Shown here one piece after another: positions 46,765 to 56,689 of a DNA stretch of 64,000 nucleotides; within the stretch, counting starts at the first letter, position 1; each line of letters begins with the position of its first letter. The notes beneath the pieces were generated by a model, which was given only the letters and a program-made list of their open reading frames with translations, made no database searches and was not told the DNA's origin. A program made the translations under genes and the position numbers. Origin of the DNA: Adiantum capillus-veneris (Eukaryota; Streptophyta; Polypodiopsida; Polypodiales; Pteridaceae); contig CM043970.1 in NCBI GenBank assembly GCA_014529385.2, positions 40,169,279 through 40,233,278 on the forward strand, read 5' to 3'.

Positions 46765-49700
46765 TTACAATTCAAAGGGCATGCTATTGTATATTGCCTC
46801 ATGGTTCTCATTGGAAAGTTCGAACACTTCTCCTATGCCATCGAGAACTACAGGCTCCATAGGAAACTTTATTGCCCTTATCAAGTGGGAATATATGAAA
46901 ACTACTGGCTTGTTATCCCACAGCTCATACAAGTTTTCTTGTAGAGATTTATACCAATGGCCCGTGACCATATAAGTATGCTTCTCTACCTTGTTGCCCC
47001 ATGCATCAATTTTCTCATTAGTTGTTAGGCCCTTAGCTACTACACACTTCCAAATGTAGAAGTCAACAGCCTCCTCATTATTCTCTTCAAAAGTGACAAC
47101 AAAATTGTCTCCAGGTGTGAAGCATCGCTTAAGGAGTCATAATGACTTGCATAAGTGGCACCATGGAACTCCTCATCGTCTGAGTCTCCGTATGACTGGG
47201 AATCATTAACAAGTGGCTCCAAAGTATGATATTGCCACGTCTCCACATGTGATCTGTTCATACAGTTTCTCCAATGGCCAAGCCTGCAAGGAAAACAAAA
47301 GCATGACAACTGTTTTGATCGCAATGCACAAGTGTTGTTCTCAGAATACCCATTCACACAGTGCATTGCTCTTGAGCCCTTCAATGGTTTGTAGACCCAT
47401 TGATGGGATCGCTGAGCATCGCCTAGCTTGACCTCCCATAACACCCTACTGACCTCCCTCTTTTGCTTGTCATACATAGTAGTTGCTCGAGTACTGAGAT
47501 GCATTCTCAAAAAAGAGACAACTTCAACTGCACAAGTCAACCGCACGCTATTTTGCTTCAATTGCTCATGAGTTAGAGCCCTTTTAATGACAGCCCCAAC
47601 CCCATCATGTTCCCCCTTTCCATGTCCTGGGCAAAAAAAATTCCAATTCATTTCCATGCCAGTAAGGCTCCAATATCTAGAAACAAAGTAAAATGGTCGC
47701 TTTGCTTTAAATTGTGAAGCTGCGCCATCTGACCAAACCCAATGTTTTTTAAAGCTTAGCCCTTGATCTCTCAACCATTGAGCATGTAAGAGAAAAGCAT
47801 GCTGCACAAATAATGTGTCATGTTGTTTATCATCTGAGACAAAAAAGTGCATGGTCTTCTTTATCGCACTTGATGCGATGCGGAAATAAGTAATCAAGAC
47901 AAAGATAGTGACCTACGTAGTGTACCAATGCATTGACTGGATCTCATTTTGCTCCTTGAAGGAGTAGTTCTCTGCAAAGTCAACGACGGAGACAACCACA
48001 TCATCTGGAAACAAAGAAATGCAGTCCTTGAATTGTTGTGTTTGCCACCTAAATATAAAATTGTGAGTGACATACTTCTTCAAGTGGTCTTGGTACACTC
48101 GCAAAAGTTCTCTAGGCAGCATTTTCTTGTGGACAATGTCTTTCACAGTGCTCTTTCTAGCTTCATTGTTTAATCCAGTGGCACCCACTATGTTTTCAAA
48201 AAACTTCACAGATACTTGCTTACTCTGCTCAACTTCTTCTCTTGGACAAATCTGAATATTACCTACACCGCATGCATTGCATGTTCCCATTAAGCATTGG
48301 TAGCTATGGAAACTATGTTCTGCAAGTATAGGGCAGAGTATAGACTCCAACAGTGAAGTGGTGCTCATACTTGCATTTTTGTATGCAAGACATCCATGGT
48401 TGACAACTTCATCATGATGACGGCATATAGGGCAGCTGCACATGCAACAAGAACCATGAAGATCAAAACTTTGAGTCCGCATGTGATTTACTGCCTCTTT
48501 AAGGAAAATCATTTGTACATGCACAATACAACAGCAGGTATAGCGATCCCTCAATTTTCGGACAAAGAACGGTTTCATAGACTCGAAGCAACGTTGTGAA
48601 ATTTGAATATCTGCATACTTTGTCTTGAATCTTAAATAAAGCTCCACCTGCAATATACATGTATACAAATGTTAAAAATAAACTTAGCATTCAAAACTGG
48701 TTAAATTGTTTCAAAACATTAAAAAGTGATTCTATATCACTAAAAACTGGTGTGCACCACTAAAAACTAGTAATGATACATTCAGTAGTATTGTTTTACC
48801 TGTGAAAATAATGCACCACAAATACAAATTAGTGTAGAAAGTAGTAACCATACAAAAAGGTAGAATATTAAGAGGTTGTGTGAGGACAACTTAATAGTGG
48901 TGAGAAACCGCATTCAGCGTAACTAAAAAGTGGTTTGGCACGACTTAAAATTGAATTCAAACCACATGACGGTGATGAACTGCCAATAAAAAATGGTGTG
49001 CACTGCTTGAATATAGTGGGCAACGATTAAAAAGTGGTGAGTAAGGACATGAAAGTTCTGGGGAAGTTCAAAACTAGCACTTAAAAAGTAGCTGGGAGGG
49101 ACAAAATACTAGGCGACAGACCAGAATTAGCACTAGATAGTAGTCCAACACAACTTGAAAGTGGAGGAGCTCTTGTGAAAAGTGTTTGATGACCACTTTA
49201 GAGTGGTAAGCGACTATTTCAAAGTGGCCAGTCACCAATTAAAATCTAGCACTTAAAAAGTAGCTAGGAGGGACAAAATACTAGGCGACATACCAGCATA
49301 AGAACTAGATAGTGGTCCAACACAACTTGGAAGTGGAGGAGCTCTTGTGAAAAGTGCTTCATGACCACTTGAGAGTGGTGAGCAACTACTTCAAAGTGGG
49401 CAGTTACCACTTGAACGCGGATTCTGGTCACTTGAATGCGGTTTCTAGCCACCTGAAAGCGGGAACTTGCCGCTTGATTGCAGTGACAAGGTTTTAGATA
49501 CCACTTGAAAGTGGTGTCTTGCCACTTGGGAGTGGTGCCTCATCACTTGCATGGAGTGATGACTGATGTAGTGACTTAGCACATGAAAGTGGTGTCTCAC
49601 CACTTGATGACCACTTGAAATTAGTGAGCAACTACTTCAAAGTGGGCAGTCACCACTTGAACGAGGATTCTGGTTACTTGAATGCGATGTCTGGCCACTT

Positions 49701-51626
49701 GAAAGCGGGAGCTTGCCGCTTGATTGCAGTGACCGGGTTTAAGCTATCACTTGAAAGTGGTATCTCACCACTTGACGACCACTTGAGAATGGTGAGAAAC
49801 TAGTTCAAAGTGGGCAGTCACCACTTGAACGCGGATTCAAGTCATTGGAATGCAGTGTTCGGCCACTTGAAAGTGGTGTCTCACCACTTGGGAGTGGTGT
49901 CTCACCACTTGCATGGAGTGATGACTAACGTAATACTCTGCACATGAAAGTGGTGTCTCACCACTTGATGACCACTTAAGAGTGGGGAGAAACTAGTTCA
50001 AAGTGGGCAGTCACCACTTTAACACGTTTTCTTGTCACTTGAATGCGGTGTCTAACCACTTTAAAGCGGGAACTTTCCGCTTGATTGCAGTGATAAGGTT
50101 TTAGTTACTACTTGAAAGTGGTGTCACAACACTTGGGAGACCACTTGCATGGAGTGATGGACTCACGTAGTGACTTAGCACATGAAAGCGGCTTCTCACC
50201 ACTTGAATGCGGTCAGACACCACGTGAAAGTGGTTTTTATACGTGTAAGTGTTGTGTCCACCGCTTCATTGTGGTGTGACATCACTTGTAAGTGTTTACT
50301 AACAAAATGTGTTCAAACTCCACTAATATGGTTTTGGTTACCATCATAAGGTGGTGGGCACCATGCGTGCAGCAACAATAAAAAGTCTATGGCACTACTA
50401 TAACTGTTGCACCATGACTAAAAGCTGCTACATCACTTGGAAAAAGGGAGCTGCACCACCAAAAACGTTTGCACTTGTAACACCCCTATGAGTTTGTAAA
50501 ACACGTCTGTTAGCATTGGGTAAACAAGAATTTTTAGTGGGTGAACACCACTTTGTAGGGCTTACGGTGAAGCGTTGGTGCATTTCTAGTAAAAACTGTT
50601 TCTTAAACATTAAAACCTGCTGCAAAACATTAAAAACTGGTTCAAAGACACTAAAAAGTGGTGTGGAAACACAAGTAAAAGTTCTTCAAAAACATTTAGA
50701 ACTATTGATCAAATTTTAGAAGTGGTTCAGATACAATTAGAGACCAGTATAGTAATGTTTCACCACTTTTTAATGTTGCAACACCACTAGAAAGTGGTGC
50801 AAAACACCAAAACAAGCTATAGCACTAATAAAAAGAAGTATAGAAACATAATGTTATGGCAGTAATGAGTTGTAGCACCAATAAAAAGTGGTATAGAAAC
50901 ATAATGTTGTAGCAGGAATATGAGTTGTAGCACCAATAAAAAGTGCTAAAAAAATATATCAATTACCTGAGGCTCCTCAAGAAGGTGGATTGGATGCTTT
51001 ACATATGAACATCTAGCTAGTCTCTTACTGCAAACATCTTTCTTGTTGGGGGACACCCTCGTCTCATCCGTCCAAAATTGAAAGACTATGTCTTTAACAG
51101 TTTGAGTGATGTGAGTTCTCCGTGCATCATCTCTATGACACGCAGATGCAGGGAACGAACCATCGGATTCACTTGACACTATTAAGTGATGTTTGGCTGA
51201 ATATAAGTTTCTTTTGTGGATCCCCATAAGCTTGGCAGCTTGCGGTATGCTCATGTCAGTGTTTTGCTCCTTGCTTCCACCATTCACCAACATCATCATT
51301 TCTGATTTCTTCACAAAAAACTCGTCTGAAGATCTTGGGACCTTCACATGATTCAAAGTGTTGCGGATGTTTCTCAGCATAATTGCTTCCAACTCTTTGG
51401 ATTTACTCTGCATAGTAAGGAAGCAAGGATGTTGAAGAAGTTCATCAAAGATTTCCTTCCTACCACTTGCATCCATTCCCACGGTTAATGTATCAAAGTG
51501 TTGTACCATAGATTGACATATCCTTCGTTTCTTTCTTTCATCCATCTCCCCTGTATTGCTTTCCGTCACAAAGTTGACCGTTTTTTGACGCTGCTTTCGT
51601 TTCTGAGCAGCCCAATATTCCCTCAT
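46765..51626 (-). pseudogene. Gene 3 of the 12.4-kb transposon: DDD transposase (one TAG, one frameshift)
   Basis: Exon 1 is 51626-50967 (220 codons, ending LLEEPQ), a 2.3-kb intron filled with repeats follows, and exon 2 runs from 48647 to about 46765. Splicing keeps frame: EEPQ-VELYLRFKTKYAD. Exon 1 has a basic start and a helix-turn-helix-like segment SIPQAAKLMGIHKRNLYSAK (about residues 126-146). Exon 2 has Cys-rich clusters (RYTCCCI, CMCSCPICRHHDE, CLMGTCNACG). The RNase H-like core follows: VVDFAENYSF (Asp 47979-47981), NEIQSMHW, WVWSDGAASQFK (Asp 47727-47729) and GHGKGEHDGVG (Asp 47604-47606), spaced 84 and 41 residues. A TAG at 47913-47915 (Gln expected) and a frame change near 47120 break an otherwise full-length gene of about 800 codons. 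Confidence 0.85.
48700..50950. repeat. AGTGGT/CCACTT repeat field in the transposase intron
   Basis: Almost the whole first intron of gene 3 is made of AAAGTGGT, CCACTTGAAAGTGGT and similar units. From about 49380 to 50060 a higher-order unit is anchored by GTGGGCAGTCACCACTT at about 49395, 49641, 49810 and 50003 (irregular spacing, 170-245 bp). Confidence 0.9.
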
Positions 51627-51960
51627 TAATTTTCCAGCGCTGAAGTTGAGATTCTCTACTCAATGACGATGAGCTGATAGACAGTTAACTCTTCACTGTG
51701 CTCCATTGTTGCAGTACTTTCAAAGGATTGCTCTACAAGAAAAACAATACAAATCATAACTACACGCTATACTTTTAATTAATACATGGCACTTCTTGCA
51801 CTAATTAGCAAGATACTAACAAAGCATAATAAGTGTTTACATACCTCAAGAATCATCAAGTAGAAGAGGAACCTATAGAGATAGAGTTCGTGAGAGAGAG
51901 AGAAAGAGTGCTAACAGAGAGAGAGATGAGCGCGAGCTCAAACACAAGAGGAGCCATGCT

Positions 51961-51962
<2 letters not shown>

Positions 51963-52048
<86 letters not shown>
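51963..52048. repeat. (GA)n microsatellite
   Basis: About 85 bp of pure GA within a purine-rich region (51890-52120) just inside the right end of the transposon, upstream of gene 3. Confidence 0.98.
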
Positions 52049-52049
<1 letters not shown>

Positions 52050-52342
52050 CTGAGCGATACAGAAAGCTCAGCAAGAGCTCTGTGAGAGAGAGACAGAGAG
52101 GAGCTAGATAGAGCTCCAAGAGAGATCTCAGAGACAAAGAAAGCTTAGACAGGTTGAAGCGGGAAAGAAGTGGCCCAACGTTCAGCAGTAAATTACATTT
52201 AGTTCATTAATTGTGGTACGTTACGTTAGGAGACTTAATTGACGTACCTTAGGAGAGTGATATTCTTTTTGAGATTTGAAGCACTTTTAAAAAGCCCACT
52301 TTTAAGCACAAAAAAGCAATGTCCTTGACATTACTTTCCAGG

Positions 52343-52364
52343 CCACATATACATGATTTCAGCC
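52343..52364 (-). repeat. Right terminal inverted repeat of the 12.4-kb transposon
   Basis: Reverse complement begins GGCTGAAATCATGTATATG and matches the left end at 18 of 22 positions. It is followed by TGAG and then by the resumed gypsy sequence GTTGTCAAGGCTACTG. Confidence 0.75.
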
Positions 52365-52368
52365 TGAG

Positions 52369-52924
52369 TTGGTTGTCAAGGCTACTGTCGTACATTAGGA
52401 CCCAATCACCCTCTTCAATAGGCTTTGGCCAAAACCTATGTCTTTTATCAAACCTATCTTTATTCTTTAGTCTTGCATCTTTCAATTGAGCTTTAGCAAT
52501 GTCTATGTCTTCCTGTCTTCTTTCCAATTGCCTTATGCGCAAAGCAAGTAGATTTTTCCTACTTACACCATCTTCCCAAGGTAGCATGTTTCAAGTACGA
52601 GCTACATCCTCAATTGGCATGACTGGCTTCTGACCATACATCAATTCTTCAGTAGGCATATAGCCAGTCACTGAGCTATGAGTTGTACAATCATCCCACA
52701 AAGCATATGGTAGCAACCTTGGCCACTCACGCATTCTACTTTTGCATGACTTAGCCAAAGCTTTGACAGTAGGAGGATGTCCTCTTTCACTTTTCTCATT
52801 TCCCTCTGGATTATAAGCACAAGTCAGGGCTAGCTTGATACCAATTCTTGTAAAGAAATCCCTTGCTTCATCTGCGTCTAACTCACCTTTGTTAGCAACT
52901 ATCTTTCGCACATAGCCATAGCGG
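52369..52924 (-). pseudogene. Gypsy B integrase, right part
   Basis: Resumes the sequence interrupted at 39994. It reads NKGELDADEARDFFTRIGIK, AYNPEGNEKSERGHP, EWPRLLPYALWDDCTTHSSV and FDKRHRFWPKPIEEGDWV. It ends abruptly at 52924 (after CGTAGCCATAGCGGCAA-like text), where the duplicated 1-kb segment begins. Confidence 0.85.
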
Positions 52925-53930
52925 CAAGTGAGAGAGGGAGAGTGGGAAATTGTCGATGTGTGGAATATGCAATGGTTGCTATTAGGGATAATGCCGATTG
53001 TATGCAATGCAAAATAGATTTTACATTGAGCTCAAGTTGATGGTACGAGCAACTAGAATACCCAATTTTTTCTTTTGGCTTGGCCACTCCTATAAAAGGA
53101 GAAGCACACAATTTTGTAGTGTTCTTCTTTTTGGGCCAATTTTGAGGGTTAATGCGAGGGCTGTTTGGGGAACCGACAGTAAATGGGAATTCTAGAGCTT
53201 GAGAGCAGTTGGTGAAGACAAGGGAAGGGCGGAAAAAGCATTGAGAGCACGAAATGACTGGATGGCGGTGCAACTTGGAGGAGTTTTTTGAACCAAGGGT
53301 TGCAAATTGAAGGGCATACCAAAGTGGGCATATGCAACGAAATTGTAAAAGAGAAATCAAAAATCTTAACTTGTATCTGTTGTTGGTTGTCAGCATCTCT
53401 AGAGTCTTGAATCTCTGTTTCTTTTCATCGTATCAATCACTAGCGTTCTTATTTGCAGTCTTCTCTCTCTTAAACTCTCTTTAATTATCAATATTACATT
53501 TATTAAGCCATTGATTAAGTCTATATGCACTCTTTTATCCGATTTTGAGCGTGTGCTAAGCTTCTATCTACAGCCACAGGCTCGGTGCTTTCTTGATCGA
53601 CCCTAGAGGACCACGCACTCCGACAACGTATGATACCATTGACAAGATCCTTGTTTTGTTCCACCTGCTTGTCTAACACACAATTAGGTGACTTGTTAGT
53701 GAGATGACATGCTATAGTAACAATTAATTCTGCCCATCAAAGAGTTGAGTGCATTCAAACTAAAAGGACCTTTTGCAAATGATTTTCTTCAATTAATGGC
53801 AAAAGTGCAATCTGCATGGAAGTGGTGAATGATGAACGTGGTGAGAATTTTGGTGTAATGTGCAATAAATTTTAGATCTAAGAGAAATTGGAGTATATAT
53901 AAGTATGTTCATATAAGTATATATAAGTCA
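52925..53930 (+). repeat. Duplicated 1-kb segment, right copy
   Basis: Matches 27060-28070 with scattered differences, same orientation, including CCTATAAAAGGAGAAGCAC near 53090. It joins gypsy B integrase on the left and an LTR fragment on the right. Confidence 0.85.
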
Positions 53931-54356
53931 GGAAAATCCCTAAATTTGTGGGATCACTCGCATAAGCATAAAAAGCATAGATAAGCATCATTTTCATCAA
54001 TGTACCATTTTGGGTCACTTTCCATGCAATTATGCAACAGTGCTTGTTAGCTGCTATTTTTGGTAGTTTTTGCCCGCATCAGTCTTTGTAGGCGAGATGA
54101 GTGTGCCACCATGCAACACTTGGACTATGTACATTGTCAAACCAAACTAGGCATCTTATAAAGTGAAAAAGCACGCAAATGAGCCACATCCAGGGCCACG
54201 ACTCCCCGGATAGGTATGTACATGATAGCGACCGTAGTAGCTGCTTTAGCATATATCACGATATGTACATTATTGCTTTTCTTTCCATGCATCGAGAAGT
54301 GTCAAAAGTGAGGTGAATGTTTTTATTTCACACTATGTATGTGCCACGTCACGACA
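53930..54356 (-). repeat. Truncated LTR of the gypsy A/B family
   Basis: Matches about 29190-29618, the right third of the LTR, ending CACGACA at 54356. The left two thirds are missing. Confidence 0.85.
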
Positions 54357-55329
54357 ATGCACACCTGGCAAGATCAACACATAGAACACACCCACTATTG
54401 CAGCTCGTTTCAACAGTTGCAACACACACAACCAATAAATCTCACTCTATTTACACAAAACACTATTAATTTGGTGGGACACACACATCCACGCTGCCAA
54501 CACCGTGGAATACCACAAGAACAGGAGAAAGAGAAGGGAAAAACAACACCAAATTTGGCAGCAACAGCTTGATCTTGCTTTAGATGAACATTTACAATGC
54601 TTACAATGCCAACATTATGGCTAGTCTCATGAAAAAGAGCCCATGGGCTTGACAAGCATACACAACTATTAAAAAAAGCCCCTCTCTATAGGCTCAAACT
54701 TCTTCAAAGGGAACACTAAAAAACATTAGAAAACCCCTTTTATAAGTGTCCCATTACAACTTTAGAATGTGTTTTCCCATTGGCAATTCTCTGAGGACGG
54801 TTCCCTTTGCTTGATAGTTGCTCCATCTATTCTGTTTCTTGAGTCAAGGGGAGCACTAGCGATGTTGCTAGTGATCCTTCCTTGGCATTACACTTTATCT
54901 CCATATTCTCCCTCCTTTCAATACTCTCTTGCAACTTTCTTAGACTCACCCCTCCCTGCTAGCTTGATTGGCCTATCATGGAGAATTTCTGGCCTAACAA
55001 ACCATCTTAGCCATACATTCCAACAACCACTTGCCTACCCAGGATATTCATACATGGTTTAGCACTCTACCATGCACTTGTAGACACCCCTAGCATTGCA
55101 TTTATCACTTCAAAACACCGACCATAATTGCCCAACCCCCTTGTTGAACATTCATCTTCAAACACAAACATGCTTATTAGAATCCAAAACTATAAAACCA
55201 AAATAACAACCAAACACACTAGAAAACCACAACCATATGTAAAAATATCTTTCTATATTGCACATCATATCTTTCAAGTGGTTTGCCCACCCCCCCTTGG
55301 TCACACATCAGGAACCAAACCCCTCTCAA

Positions 55330-55914
55330 AGTACAGATTGAGCCACACATTGTTTACCATGTTCCTAAGAACACACACTGTTTACCATGTGCCTAAGAAG
55401 CTTACCACTTTCTTGCACCAATTGGTAGGTCCCATTAGGAAAGGCCTTCTGCACCATGTATGTACCTCTCCACGTATTTTGAACTTCTTCTAAAAAGTGA
55501 AATCAAGGTGTTCTTATACTTCAACACTAGGTTGCCTTCCCATATCTTCTTGTCTGATAGTTTTTAATTGAACTCTGCAAGCCACTTCTCCCACTACTTA
55601 CACAGTAATTTGCTACTGCCTCCCTATCCATCTCCCATGCTTCAAGACTAGCAATTCAACACCAGGTTGCCTTCCCATATCTTCTTGTCTCTGACACGTT
55701 TTGATTGAACTTTGCAAGCCACTTCTCCCACTACTTCACATAGTAATTTTCTATTGCCTTCCTATTCAAGACTAGCAATTCAATCCTGTAAAACCTCTTG
55801 CTATGTGGCATTGACTTACCACATACCCTTCAAAGCTCCCGATTGTGCATGCACTACCAGTATGGCCTCCTTATCATAGACTAGCTCGAATGGGGTAAAA
55901 TTTGTCGCTACCTT
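55330..55914 (-). pseudogene. Gypsy C integrase C-terminal fragment
   Basis: The minus strand reads VATNFTPFELVYDKEAILVV (near 55900), KKIWEGNLVLKYKNT (near 55550), then in another frame TWRGTYMVQKAFPNGTYQLV (near 55440), the conserved end of plant gypsy integrases that precedes the polypurine tract. A 136-bp tandem duplication (55522-55657 and 55658 to about 55790) and frame changes make it nonfunctional. Confidence 0.75.
55522..55790. repeat. 136-bp tandem duplication
   Basis: The unit starting CAACACTAGGTTGCCTTCCC at 55522 recurs as CAACACCAGGTTGCCTTCCC at 55658. It lies within the gypsy C integrase remnant. Confidence 0.85.
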
Positions 55915-56165
55915 CACTACTAGGATTCTTTGTCACTAGAGACACTATTTTGCATCGCATAAGCAACAAAAATAGTGTCTCTATCACCATTCCTACAGAA
56001 CCGTTGCATAAGTGATGCTTATAGCAACACAAAAGTGGCGTATAAGTGATAGAACATGGCATCGCTTATGCGACATCCATCATTGCTTAAGGGATGTATA
56101 TAATAACATTTTTTGGAGTCATTTAAGTGATGTATTGTTCAATACTTCATTTAAGCGACGCTTGT
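55915..56165. repeat. CACTA-2 left terminus and subterminal repeats
   Basis: After CACTACTAGG come about ten variants of GCTTAAGCGAC / TTGCATAAGTGATGC in both orientations (for example CATCGCTTATGCGACATC near 56060). Spacing is 15-30 bp. The motif differs entirely from that of CACTA-1. Confidence 0.7.
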
Positions 56166-56243
56166 CCTTTTTTTTTGCATATATTTTTCAGGCTCTTGGG
56201 AGCCTGCCGACCATATATTTCTTGCTTAATTACCAAAGCTCTC

Positions 56244-56685
<442 letters not shown>

Positions 56686-56689
56686 TGGG

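Larger units (their letters stand above)
39995..52364 (+). mobile_element. 12.4-kb DNA transposon with DDD transposase and two accessory genes (Sola-like?)
   Basis: The insertion is defined by comparison with the uninterrupted sibling sequence at about 29960-29990. Its ends form 22-bp inverted repeats with 18 matches (shared part TGAAAKCATGTATAKGTGG). Flanks TGTG (39991-39994) and TGAG (52365-52368) fit a 4-bp target duplication with one change; the sibling has TGTG. Inside are gene 1 (plus), gene 2 (plus), gene 3 transposase (minus, tail to tail with gene 2) and large amounts of AGTGGT/ACCACT repeats. DDD residues and a 4-bp duplication are the published hallmarks of Sola elements; superfamily assignment is inference. 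Confidence 0.8.
54357..55914 (-). mobile_element. 3' end of another Ty3/gypsy element (gypsy C), cut by CACTA-2
   Basis: On the minus strand: integrase C-terminus (55914 to about 55330), a polypurine tract at 55129-55145 (AAGGGGGTTGGGC type), then LTR-like sequence down to 54357 with a TATA box in CTTATAAAAGGGG near 54742. The other LTR is absent. The right boundary at 55914/55915 coincides with the start of CACTA-2. Confidence 0.65.
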
